A DNA stretch of 64,000 bases. Origin: Pomacea canaliculata (Eukaryota > Mollusca > Gastropoda > Architaenioglossa > Ampullariidae). Under the pieces are notes generated by a model that had not been told where the DNA came from, searched no databases, and saw nothing but the letters and a program-made list of their open reading frames with translations. Numbering within the stretch: the first letter of the stretch is position 1; each line of letters starts with the position of its first letter. Positions 38,925-50,473 of the stretch are shown piece by piece. Location: contig NC_037590.1 in assembly GCF_003073045.1 (NCBI RefSeq), forward strand, positions 27,740,449 through 27,804,448, read 5' to 3'. A program made the position numbers and the translations under genes.

Positions 38925-40673
38925 AGATTAAAGCCATGGCTCACTGGTCACAATGGTTCAATTTAGACGACCCAGGCAATGGTGATGGCGACTTTGAAAC
39001 CTTGGAACGAATTCAGGTAGACAAGACATTATATGAACGCTCTCTTTATCATCTGTACTCAGTCCACTGCTTTGGTGTCCACAAACAAATAACATTCTAA
39101 ACTCCTGTAGAGAAAGAGTTGAGAGGAAACTATGCAGCGCTAGTCTTATACTAGACCCACATAAGTACACACATATAGGCTTACATACATATACATAATA
39201 CATACATGCACACATTTCTTCTTTAACCTTCCTTATCCTTTTTCTACTTCTTTTTGTCTGCCACTTTCCCCTAATAAAGGATAAGTTGCACGCTGGTTGC
39301 AGGAATATCAGAACGTGTGTCCCGTTAGCTATCACGTGACGGGGGCACAGTGCCAGTTCGTTGGTTCCAACACCACCTTCGACTCCAGTTCGGCGGCGCA
39401 GTCCGCGGTGGACGTGCTGATCCAGCCATGCACCGTGTACGGTCTCATCTGCTTGAACAGCATGCAGCCATCCAACATGTGCCACGACTACAGAGTGCGC
39501 TTCATGTGTCAGGGTCAGCAACAGACACCAGTTGATGTTACTGAGTAGCCCACGTGATGGTCACGTAGACAATTGATAGCCATTAACCATTCTTGTCAGA
39601 TCATTGTGTCTTTTTTGTGATTATGGGCTGATCGCAGCTTTGAAGTGAATACATTCGAAGTATTATTTATGTTCAAAGAATGCTCAGAGATAAGAAGGTT
39701 CTTGCTAGCGATTCAGTAAATTATCTGAATCGTAAATGACTGAACAAAAATGATCGTTTCTTCCGTTACAGAAAATGACGTTCCGGGAAACAGCGGGCGA
39801 AGAGGCCCTCAACTCCTAGTCGATTCCAGAATCTACCTGACGTTCCTGGCGGTGCCTCTCATCATCTGCTTCATTCGCATCTTCTGGGTCTTTGTGTACA
39901 AAAAATACTGCAAGCAGCCGCAGCGGCGAAACATCAATCGTCGAAGTGTCAGCACCAACAGCGATGCCAGCGAGTCTTCTGAGGCGAGTGACGATGATTC
40001 CATGACATCATCGCTGGCCCACCCGCCGCCCTCATACTCAGACCTGTTCGGAACCACCCACCCAGCCAGGGTGTTCGCAATCTCTCGCGGCAGTCTGGTC
40101 CGGCAGTGCAGCAAGTGTCAGCACTACACTGACTTCGGCGCCAGCAGCGCCATCTTCAGCACCGGTCCCAGTCCAGCCGATGAACTCGCGATGACCTCTG
40201 GGAATGATGGCTCAGGCGCTGCTGGGACCAGGGTGCCGGCAAGTGATATCACCAGTGGAGAGACGATCGTCTACTCTGGCGACCCTTCCGAACATTTTGA
40301 CCAAGGTGGCATCAGCGGTTTCAATCCGCAGCTGGCCGTTCGCGCTGACCAGGAACACCCGGGGTGGGTGCATACTGCCGCACAGTCTGGGGCTTCTGTA
40401 GCACCTCCCCCGCTCCCTCAGCTTGTAGCGACAGACACGTGTCCGTGTGCGTGTCACACCGGTGGCCACGACAACCTGGCCTTCGTCTGCAGCTCACCTG
40501 CAGATGGCGCTGGCGGGGTCCCACATCCTGGGATGCATATGCCACTGTTCTCGAGGGTCGACTCGGACACGTCCTTCAGGTCGGTGACAGACAGCCTCCC
40601 AGACTACGACCAGGCTCTGGAGATTCTAAAGAAAAGCCACGATGTCGGCCGCAGTGAAGACAGTTGTGTGTGA
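38925..40673 (+). CDS. Type I membrane protein with mucin WxxW ectodomain and PPxY tail (5' partial)
   Basis: Three exons with matching phases. Exon a, 38925-39016, follows a TTATTTATTTCAG acceptor. Exon b is 39303-39513. Exon c is 39772-40673, with TGA at the end. Exons a and b together form a Mucin2_WxxW-type module: HWSQWFNLDDPGNGDGDFE, then six cysteines ending in CTVYGLICLN and HDYRVRFMCQ. Exon c opens with a short linker, a membrane helix of about 23 residues (IYLTFLAVPLIICFIRIFWV, with one Arg inside) and a basic stop-transfer stretch. About 250 Ser/Pro/Gly-rich cytoplasmic residues follow. The tail holds PPPSYSDLF (PPxY, a WW-domain ligand as in Nedd4-family substrates) and LPDYDQALEIL near the C-terminus. 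WxxW modules are known in gel-forming mucins and many molluscan secreted proteins. The signal-peptide exon is upstream and not found. Exon b read through its donor meets TAG at 39548. Ligand and function are unknown. Confidence 0.8.
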
Positions 40674-42898
40674 TCGACACTGATATAGTCTGGAAACATG
40701 CTCGGACCACCAATGTCCCTCAGTGGATGATCATCCAGTTGCGGTATATTTTACTAGCATGGCTCTCATTCCATGAGATTACATGCCTTTGGTGCCTCAT
40801 AAACAGAAAACGCTTTTCATGTCCCACGATGGAACATGTCTTTTATGTACTAGAGAGAGAGAGAAAGTATGTGTGCGGCCATCTTGTTAGACAGACGTAG
40901 AATTTCCTTCAGTACAATCCTGTGGATTGACAGATGACTGGTTGTGACATCCCAGCTATGTTTATTAAGAAATAAGCCTAAACATCTTGCTGCAGTTTTT
41001 AAACGGTGTGACTGAACGATATCTTCAGTAGACTCTTAACAGAAATGAACTAACGTGAGGTACCTCATACTCTCATCACTGGCTGAGAAGACGGGAGGAT
41101 GAGTTAAACGTATCAAATCAAGCTTTAAACTGCGGGAGAAAACAATCCTCCAGGTCAAAGAGTGAACTGGTTGAAAGAAAGGCGTGCGATGTTTTCATGA
41201 ACATGTAACGGTTGTGGTCATCGTCCGTATCGGTCAACGCATGTCACGTGATGTTTGTCCTAATTGACCGAGTATGGCATGGTTCCCCACACTGACAAGT
41301 TGGTCACCACACTTGCAGCTGTAACAGTCTGTTTTGAAGATAATATTATCCTGTACAGGACTGAGCCTAGTAAAAATAACCGGAATGTCGTAACTGTCAT
41401 ACTACTCATCTGACCTCTGACGTCAGAGCCATTTGCCCTCTCCCCCTTTCCCTCTTCTCAATAGTCCTTTTAAATGGATGCCTTAACCTCGGAGCAGCTA
41501 ATGTTTCTGGTTGCACACATGTTATTTTCATTTTTAATGAAACTTCAAGGTCCTGTCCTGTAAGCTATAATTTATTTTTCAATTATACAGTGGTGCGAAA
41601 CCCGAGCGTTTGTGGCGCGTTGACGGCGAAGCTCCGCTGATGTTGTTGCGCGAAGTAAAGTCCCTCCACCACACCCTCGACAATAAAATCTCGCCGTCAA
41701 CACTAGGTCTGACGCAAGGTCGCAGTCTGATTGCTCTCGTCAGCCACTCGAGCAACTTTACAGCCTGTCAGCTTTTGCCAAAACGAGTTAGAGACAGCCT
41801 CGATGAAGGTGGTCACAACGAGACAACAACATTTAAGAAGGACGCGTTGTAGTCAATGAAGACGAAGAATTACCTTTGGAGATATTTTATGTATGTCTTT
41901 AAAAGATTTCATCCCTTTCACTATCTTACGGAACATTTAAAGCAAACCAAGAAAGTCATGTTCTGTTGTCCTGAAAGTGGTTATACGGTCTTGATTTGAT
42001 AGCAGCCCTTTACTAGAGTTCATCACGTTCGCAGCCTTATCATGCCGAGTTCCGACTGCAAGATGCTGAAACCTAGCCATGTGCATGGAAATGAACTTGA
42101 GGGTGAACTTTACTACAATTTGCTTTTATCTGTTATACGTTTTATCTATTGTATGGACATTCAAAACTTCCACAAGCAGAGCTGTGAGTTAAAAGAGTGA
42201 TGTGTGTGCGTGCGCGTGTGTAGTTGTGGTTAACTTCTTGAACCTTTTGAATTACATTACATACATGGATTAAAGCGCCGGTGTTTCCTGTAAACAAATC
42301 TCTTTTAAAAAGGTCCCAAAGATAAAATATATCTTCTGTAAAATCATCATAAATCAAAAGACTGTACTAAACAATGTGGATGCGCTGTGATCTGCAAGAT
42401 TGCACTATTCGGTGCTAGCATGGTTGTATTTTCAATTCTGTGTTAGTATGGTTGTATTTCCCATCCTGTGCTAACATGACTTTACTTTCCATATCGCCCC
42501 AACACACACAACGACAGACTTGTTTCCAGCAAGATGTTTCTTTCTCTTGATATGCCTCACAGAAATTCCTTGAAATGAAAAAAATGCTGCTGAGTCGAAA
42601 TGATCATAATGGCGATGACAATAGTGTTGGTTCGTGATGCTGATGAATGTAATAGCGATGCTCGTTATGGTGGAAGTGACTAATCTCTGTGTGTCTATGG
42701 ACTATGCTCGTATTGAGGGACGTGTAGGGCTCGTCTGTGGGAATGTGAGAAGGTGGGAGAGAGAAGAGAAGGAGAGAGAAGCAATTCGAATTGTTAACGG
42801 GCTATTATGTAATGCCCATATACACTATTTTGCTGCATAATTCGGTTTACTCCTATTAAAAGTACTCGCTGCAACTGATATCTGTTTTCAAACAGTAA

Positions 42899-43073
42899 CA
42901 GGGCTTCTGCTAAGGCTAAATTCTTTGGGGTCCCAGGGACCCCTTCTTCAGATTTTTAAGGGGTCCCTGTTCTTCGCCCAAATTTGAAGGGGACCCCATT
43001 GACGAAAATTGAAGGGGTCCTCCGAACTTTTAATGCGTACTGTACGCAATTTTTTGCGTAAGCAGAAGCCCTG
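42899..43073. mobile_element. 175-bp MITE with 13-bp terminal inverted repeats
   Basis: The ends read CAGGGCTTCTGCTAAGGC and, from the other side inward, CAGGGCTTCTGCTTACGC (13 perfect bases, then partial match). A 5-bp direct repeat AGTAA flanks it at 42894-42898 and 43074-43078. The interior repeats GGGGTCCC/GGGACCCC blocks several times in both orientations, so the element can fold extensively. CAG ends fit hAT; a 5-bp duplication fits the hAT5-type branch. No coding capacity. Confidence 0.72.
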
Positions 43074-44405
43074 AGTAACAAGCTTTTCAAACATTCATTG
43101 TATTCATTTATATCAGGTGAGGAAAATAGTAAACTATATTTAAAGGAACACGACAAGATGGCTTTGATGTGATATACAGCAATAAACAACTGACGTCACA
43201 GCAGCAAGTATGTAAGTGAGTGAGTTTGTGGTGTGTAGCTAGACTTTTATTGCATATATATCTTTAGGCTGAGACTGTGAATGACAACGTGCATGTATTC
43301 AGTAAGCATATGCATCTTTAAAACCAAACTGAAAAACTTAAGAACGAGTTCTTACCTGAGTGCGTGCGTGCACCTGTGTGTGTGTGTGTGCGCACGTGCA
43401 GTTTTCGTGAGTACATGAGATTAATGCGCGCTTGAACGAGCAACGACCAGACAAGGAGTATTATTATCGTTTTTCTTCATCCTGCTTCTACTTTCCTGAT
43501 TAGTCTTCGTTTTCATTGCCGTTATCACTGACATTACCATGCACTTAAAAAAGTCAAAATATGATTGTTTGCCTCAAAACGAGTAAAATAACAGAATACA
43601 TTAACAGTTTAAAAATGGTTTTAGAGTAAAATAGTGATTGGAAAAAGTCCCCACCATATATTTGGAGGTGTTCGTGAAAGTATTCGCGTTATCCATGCAA
43701 CTAACCTTTGACTTTTGGCATCTAACCCCATGATCATATTTTTTCACATCACCGCACTACCTGCCTGTCGGCCGCTGTAATGGTAGCGAGGTTAGTGCAC
43801 ACACGAATGATATTAAATCTACTGAACCATTCTAACATTTGAGTTTTCTTGTCTTTCTGATTTCCACATTTTCGAGATATTTTTGTGGTCTGACAGGATC
43901 ATGTAATAAAGGGGAGACTATGCACGACACACAGTCGTGGACTGACAGAGACACCAATGGTAGGACGGGTGAATAAATACATTGAAAGCTTGCGACAACT
44001 TAGAGACCTCATGAAATATGTCAAACAGTAAGAAAATTGAACATTTTAATTCATTAATTTCAGTATCACCATGTAATGAGGCCCTCTACTATAAAATTAA
44101 ACTACAGCTATGACAGGAAAAAAGACTAAATTAGTAGTGAATTGTGGGTAACTCTTTCTTTCTCTCTCTCCGTGGAAACGCGGCAGCCATGTTGGGCGGT
44201 TGTCAGATGTGTGTGTCAGTGATAAAGCGGAAGGAGGAAGGTGGAAGTAGAGCATCTCTAGTATAACAGCCTGACATCTGTTTACGGACATCCTACAGAT
44301 AATATGCAGTCATCCCCGCAGTTTGCCATCTGTGGGAGAGCACGTGAAGGAAGTGGTGCGAACAGATAAGAAGCACAGAGAGTGTATGAAGTGTTCATTG
44401 TTTGG

Positions 44406-44441
44406 ACAACAACAACAACAACAACAGCAGCAACAACAACA
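44406..44441. repeat. (CAA)n with CAG interruptions
   Basis: Trinucleotide repeat of about 12 units. Confidence 0.9.
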
Positions 44442-46087
44442 TTGTTCTTGGGAGCTGCCAGGATGTAGCTATACAGTAATCTCACCTGTCGTGGGGGTTA
44501 AGCAGCATTATTGTTGTTTTATTATTATATGTGTTTTAAGGCTTTATCAACACTTCCCACTCTCCTATAAACCTGTTCACGTGTACAATCTCATGTTGGC
44601 AAACTTTCGCAAGTATCGGCGTACAGTACTGCGTTTACTTTGTGCACAGTATTCATCCGATTTGAATTCACAGCTTTATATATTTTTATATTGTTTTAAT
44701 TTTTTAGACAAAAATAATTATGATGATAAATATTATATAAATACCTGCATACCGCGATAAAACTCCTCGGTAGAGAATTATATATATATAAAATCATGCG
44801 ATACAGTGATGGCGCAATATAGCGAGGGACTACTGTAAACAGATTATGAAGAGGCTTGAGGTTTCCGTGTCTCTGTAAACTGTTTTCCCTCTTTCTCTCT
44901 TTCAGTATCTCACAGTCTCTATCAATCTTCTCTAGAAAGAAAGCATGTGCACAGTCTCCACTGTAGTTGCTTTTCCGCTTTTAGACAGTAAACATTATCT
45001 ACTGCAGTTGGTGATTTCGCCATTACTATTTATTTCTCCTCCTCACTTACCGTTTTTTTAATGATTTGCTATTACAAGCAGCATCTGATGTTGTATATTT
45101 TGCATATCACAGTTTGGAACATGTTAGTCTGGAGCGCAAGACAAACAACTTTGATAGTAGAGACTGAGGTGTGGAGAGTAAGAATAACTCTGTTAATACA
45201 TAAAACACCCTGAGGCACACAATCAACAACAGCCACATTAATAGTTTTTGTAACGACCAGAACCTCCTATTTCACTGTTTGTTTGTGCCTAACTGTACTA
45301 ATACTTCCTAGATTTTCATTGTGCTTCCTGTATGTCGATGATAAGTTGGACGTTTCCTTCTTAAAACACAATTTTTGAATTCTGTCTAAACAGTCACGTG
45401 GGTATGTTGTGTCAGAGACACTGTAAGCCCCACGCACACCACTCACACTGTCCGAGTGTCCGGTTCAGAGCCTGTTTCTAGTTTTACAGCTTCTCTCTTT
45501 TTTTCTTGGATGCACTTTGGGATATGCCCATGCTTGTGATCAGCAGTGTCAAAGTTCAAACTGTATGTTTGGAAACGGTAGTAAACACAAACTGTGTTTT
45601 AAAAAGTGTCAACAAGTGTCATTGGACGTGGTTTAGACTTTGTGCAATGGCTTTGAGTTCTCACCACAAACACACTAGTCAACAACAGACGTTAGGATTG
45701 TTTGTTGTTATTTACACATTGTAGAAGCCAGAGTATAAGCCAGTAGGAAATCTGGGACCATCTGTTTATACAGTAAGTGGTCTGTTTGTTTTTTTTTTTA
45801 CGAAGGTGACACCTTAAATTTGACCTCTGTCTGGTCGTGTAGGCTCATCCCTACAATTTCCAAATTATATTGTCAGGAAGTATTTTGTATAATCGTCATA
45901 ATCATAAAAATAATATTTCTTCGCCAATTCTTTTTGTTTCTCTTGATTCCCATAGCATCTCCTTCCTACATGCATGTCTTTCTTTGTCACACTTTGTTGT
46001 TGTACGGTTGATTGTCGGTTCGGTCTGGTCGTTCATTTGCAGCGCATTGAACTCTTGTCTACATGTGAAAATGCACCTTACAAATCC

Positions 46088-46113
46088 CACAATCATCATC
46101 ATCATCATCATCA
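46088..46113. repeat. (ATC)n
   Basis: Trinucleotide repeat of about 8 units on the 3' side of unit A, not seen in B or C. Confidence 0.85.
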
Positions 46114-46320
46114 GAACGAAAATAGAGTAGAGGTGATCATTAATGATTATTAGAAATATGTTTTTTAATCTCACTAATCCCTTAGATTATTATTTGGCGA
46201 ATATTTTAAGTTTACTAACATTTCTGAAAAGCATTATTTTACTAACGTGGTAAACGTACACCAAACATACATACATCAATTTTACTCTTTTTTGTTGTTT
46301 TTAAATCATTTTGATAAGTC

Positions 46321-46326
46321 TTTATT
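46321..46326 (-). terminator. Poly(A) signal, copy A
   Basis: AATAAA on the minus strand, overlapping the TAA stop of the extended frame and aligned with the signals of copies B and C. Confidence 0.65.
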
Positions 46327-46880
46327 TATGACCAAAGAATATTCGTCGCTCTAAAGAGTGAATTTCCGTTACTACAAGTTGTGGAATCCACTAAGCCGCA
46401 GCCTTTATAGGTCAAAACAAGATCAGACGCGTGTGATGACAACACCAGTAATGCATTCAAGAGAACGGAACAGATATTCATGTCCCAGCAGAGTGTCCCT
46501 TCATCTCCCAAGGTTGATGGGTTTGTAGACTGGCAAAAGTTCGGCCAAGATGGCAAGCAACACATGTGCGCGATTAAACAGATGTTAATTCCTGTATAGC
46601 CGCCCATCATCTTCTTGTGCGCATCTGGAGAACATAGCAAGGGACACGTGCATAGGATAACAAATATCAACATAAGCAAGGTTATGACACCAACAGATTA
46701 CTGGAAAATATGTAAGTGATAAAAATACATAAAAATAAGTAGTTAAATACCCAAGATTCGGTAGAGTTCATAGTCACGAGGACCATAAAGTTGTCTCCTC
46801 CCAACCGTCATCGCTCGGGTGTCCTGGCGGGTGGCCAGCGTGAAGACCAACAACAGGGCAAGAACAGTCTTCACTTGCAT
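46326..46880 (-). CDS. Secreted Cys-rich peptide precursor, copy A
   Basis: Exon 1, 46880-46751 (130 nt, phase 1), encodes signal peptide MQVKTVLALLLVFTLATR and a pro-region with GRRQLYGPRDYELYRIL. Intron 126 bp. Exon 2, 46624-46326, follows a TGTTCTCCAG acceptor and starts DAHKK. Cleavage after the Lys-Lys would release a peptide with the framework C-x5-CC-x7-C-x14-C-x5-C. The predicted precursor is 142 residues. It is longer than B and C because the codon aligned with their stop is a sense codon here, so the frame runs about 38 residues through sequence matching their 3' UTR and stops inside the AATAAA signal. TATA box 88 bp upstream of the ATG. The product would be secreted and probably convertase-processed; its role (signalling, defence or other) is unknown. 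I do not recognise the family. Confidence 0.72.
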
Positions 46881-46967
46881 CGTGACCTTTAAACTGTCAA
46901 CCTTTCGTCAAGCAGCTGTCAGCAAGAAGTGACAATGAGTGATAAGATGTGTGGCAGACAATGGCCG

Positions 46968-46974
46968 TTTTATA
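46968..46974 (-). promoter_or_regulatory. TATA box, copy A
   Basis: TATAAAA on the minus strand, its downstream end 88 bp from the ATG, with the same spacing in copies B and C. Confidence 0.75.
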
Positions 46975-48630
46975 GTCTTCTTTTCTTTTCAGCTCAAGGT
47001 AGTGACGAGCATTTCACAACCGCGTTGTTGTGTAGTTGCACACTGCGTGCGTGCGTGTACTTATGTGTGTGTGTCTGTGTGAATATATCTGTAAGTCTGC
47101 TATAGTGCGTGTGTGCGTGAGAGCTCGACTTCACGGATCTTAGTTCAGGATTGAAGCCAAACAAGTAAATGTGTGTCTGTGAGATAGAAACGAAAAAAAT
47201 GTATCTAGGAAGACGGTACAAGCGATCAGGAAAATACCGATGTAGCATCTCAACAATCTGCTGAACCCAAACCATCCCGACACTTAATTCTTTTACGAGT
47301 TGTCAGCATTACTGAAGAGAGATCGAAACCAGCATCTCGATCAGGACACTAGTCTTACTAATGAAAGGAACAGGGACTAATTGATGTTGTGTCCTCATCG
47401 CAACATCACCAGGCTGTGAACATGAGCACTGAACACGTGTCACTCTGCAGCCTCAGCCTCAGCATCTTCTTGAACCAACAGGGACGATGTCTCTTCCTCC
47501 AAGGCCTTGCTGTCGTGAACCACAGGTTTCTAGCTGACACTAGGTCTTTCATCATAAGCATCAATTTGGCTTTGTTTTAAATCTTGTTTCGGAGCTTGGT
47601 GGTATAATAAATAGCAAGCAAGATTTTTAGACACTTTATTTAATTTAGAGATGCAGAAAAAGACTGAAAACGTGTAAGTAAACTCGCAAACTTCACTCTT
47701 ACAGCACAGACACATACATACATAAGGCCAAATACACATATTTAGTTTACACTCAGACAAATGCACACGCAGCTCTAGCACACAGACAAACAACCGTGTG
47801 TATTCATCTCTGTGCATCCATGAGTGAAGATGACAATTGTTTTTAACCGGAAAACCGCCAGAAGTGTGTCTATGAGATAAAAGTATTGCACACAGTTGTA
47901 CAGGTTCTCTTTTTTTTTTCTTGGGATATGCCCGTGAGTGTGACCAGCAGTCTCAAAGTTCAAACTGTATGTTTGGAAACTGTAGTAAACACAAACTGTA
48001 TTTTACAAAGTGTCAGAAAGTGTCATTGGACACGGTTTTGACTTCGTGCAATGGCTTTGAGTTCTCATCACAAACACACACCAGTCAACAACAGACGTTA
48101 GGATTGTTTGTTGTTATTTACACATTGTATAAGCCAGAGTATAAGCCAGTAGGAAATCTGGGACCGTCTGTTTATACAGTAAGTGTTGTTGTTGTTTTTT
48201 TGACATCACAAATTTGACCTGTGTGCTCGTGTTGATGTTTGTAGGCTCATCCTACAATTCTGGACTCAAGACTAATTTTTTTTTGTATAATCGTCATAAT
48301 CATACAATTAATATTTCTTTACCCTTTCTTTTTTGTTTCTCTTGATTCCCATAGCATCTACTTCCTATATGCAACTTTTTCTTCGTCAACTTTGTTGTTG
48401 TACGGTTGATTGTCGGTTCTTTCTAGTCGTTCATTTGCAGCGAAAATCATGGAATATTAGAAACATGTTTTTTTAATCTCTCTAGTAGCTTACATTACTA
48501 GTGTGCGAATATTTTCAGTTTTACTAATATTTCTGAGAAGCATTATTTTGCTGTGGTAAACGTACACCAACCATACATACATACATCAATTTTACTGTCT
48601 TTTATATCTTTAATATCGTTTTTATAAGTC

Positions 48631-48636
48631 TTTATT
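48631..48636 (-). terminator. Poly(A) signal, copy B
   Basis: AATAAA on the minus strand about 125 nt past the stop codon, conserved in copy C. Confidence 0.6.
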
Positions 48637-48759
48637 TATGACCCAAAAATATTCGTCACTCTAAACAGTGAATATCCGTTACTACAAGTTGTGGAGTCCA
48701 TCAAGCAGCAACATTTAAAGGTCAAAGCAAGATGAGATGTCGTGTGATGACAACACCAG

Positions 48760-49678
48760 TCATCCGTGCGAGAGAATGGCACACATCCAGCCGCCCAAGC
48801 AGTCTATATATATATCTATATAGCTCACGTTTATAGACTGGCAAGATTTCTCCCAATATTCAGGGCAACATTGGTGCGCGATCACACATTTGATTTTTGC
48901 TATTTCGTCGGGCATCATCTTCTTGTGCGCATCTGGAGAACATAACAAGGGACACGTGCATAGAATATAAAATAATCAACATAAGCAAGGTTATGACACC
49001 CACAGATAAATACTGATGGCTTTATACAAATAGTGTTACAGCAAAACTGTGTTTATAGCCTTTAACCATTATGTTCCCCAAAATTCTCTACTGTACGCAT
49101 GCAGCAAGTTCAAATCCCAGCTGGTTAACCCATTGTCTGAGTAACCCGGAATGTTTCATGTGTTATAGACAGAGTATTGTCATGAAAAGTTGAGTTTTAA
49201 CACCTTACACAGCCTTCAAAAATTTTCAAATATTTCACTGTGAACACGACTTCATTCTGTTATAAACATGACTCAGACATCTTATTGATAATGAGGCTGC
49301 TGATGATGATGATAATGAAGAAGAAGAAGAAGCAAGGGGTGGGGCAGGAGGAGACTATATTATTGCTGTACTTGCTAACTTCCAAAAAGTTGCAAACTGG
49401 GTTTGTTGTATATATTATGCAGTTTAAAATTATTTTCCGAAATAGGAAACTTGAAAATTAGTTCAGCTACATATGTTTTCTTTAACATTTTACTATTAAG
49501 AAAAATATGTAAGTGATAAAAAATACATAAAAATAAATAGTTAAATACCCATGATTTGGTAGAGTTCATAGTCACGAGGGCCATAAAGTTGTCTCCTCCC
49601 AACCGTCATCGCTCGGGTGTCCTGGCGGGTGGCCAGCGTGAAGACCAACAGCAGGGCAAGAACAGTCTTCAGTTGCAT
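48760..49678 (-). CDS. Secreted Cys-rich peptide precursor, copy B
   Basis: Exon 1, 49678-49549 (130 nt, phase 1), gives signal MQLKTVLALLLVFTLATR and the same pro-region as copy A with minor changes (YELYQI). Intron 616 bp. Exon 2, 48932-48760, starts DAHKKMM after the conserved TCTCCAG acceptor. The mature part after Lys-Lys has six cysteines, C-x5-CC-x7-C-x13-C-x5-C, and ends ILSHG before TGA. Precursor 100 residues. The TATA box (49766-49772) and AATAAA (48631-48636) are conserved with copies A and C. No frame break: this looks like a functional gene. Its upstream region is interrupted by a solo LTR about 0.8 kb away. Confidence 0.78.
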
Positions 49679-49765
49679 CGTGACCTTTAAACTGTCAACC
49701 TTTCGTCAAGCAGCTGTCACCAAGAAGTGACAATGAGTGATAAGATGTGTGCCAGACAACAGCGG

Positions 49766-49772
49766 TTTTATA
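49766..49772 (-). promoter_or_regulatory. TATA box, copy B
   Basis: TATAAAA, its downstream end 88 bp upstream of the ATG, as in copies A and C. Confidence 0.75.
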
Positions 49773-50473
49773 GTTTTCTTTTCAGCTCAAGGTAGTGACG
49801 AGCATTTCACAACCGCGTTGTGTGTAGCTGAACACGTGGTATGTGCGTGCGTGCGTGTACTTACTTGTGTACGTCTGTGTGAATATATCTGTATGTCTGC
49901 TACAGTGCGTGTATTTATGTATGTGTGTCTGTGTGAATATATCTGTATGTCTGCTACAGTGCGTGTGTGCGTGAGAGCTAGACTTCCCAGATCTTAGTTC
50001 AGGATTGAAGCCCAGCAAGTAAATGTGTGTCTGTGAGATAGAAATGAAAAAAAGTATCTAGGAAGACGATACAAGCGATCAGGAAAATACCGATGTAGCA
50101 GCTCAACAATCTGCTGAACCCAAACCATCCTGGCACTTTATTTTTTTAGAGTTGTCAGCATTAGTGAAGAGAGATCGAATCCAGCATCTCGGTCAAGACA
50201 TACTAGTCTTACTAATGACAGGAACAGGCACTAATTGATGTTGTGTCCTCATAGCAACATCACCAGGCTGTGAACATGAGCACTGAACACGTGTCACCAT
50301 GAAGCCCCAGCATCAGCCTCAGCATCTTCTCGCACACAGGAAGCAGCAGGGACGATGTTTCTTCCTCCAAGGCCTTGCTGTCGTCATCCACAGGTTTCTA
50401 GCTGACACTAGGTCTTTCATCATAAGCATCAATTTGGCTTTGTTTTAAATCTTGTTTCTGAGCTTGGTGGCAT

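Larger units (their letters stand above)
40674..45479. other. Intergenic, with one MITE
   Basis: 3' flank of the WxxW gene, then mostly AT-rich sequence. A GC-richer open patch at 41585-41850 has no recognised product. The 145-codon frame at 44323-44760 is carried by a CAA repeat and looks like chance. Contains the MITE at 42899-43073, a GTGC-rich tract near 43360-43400 and the CAA repeat. Confidence 0.5.

Noticed and set aside
44323-44760. 145-codon plus-strand frame with polyglutamine
   Set aside because: The Gln run comes from a CAA microsatellite and the rest is AT-rich chance coding.
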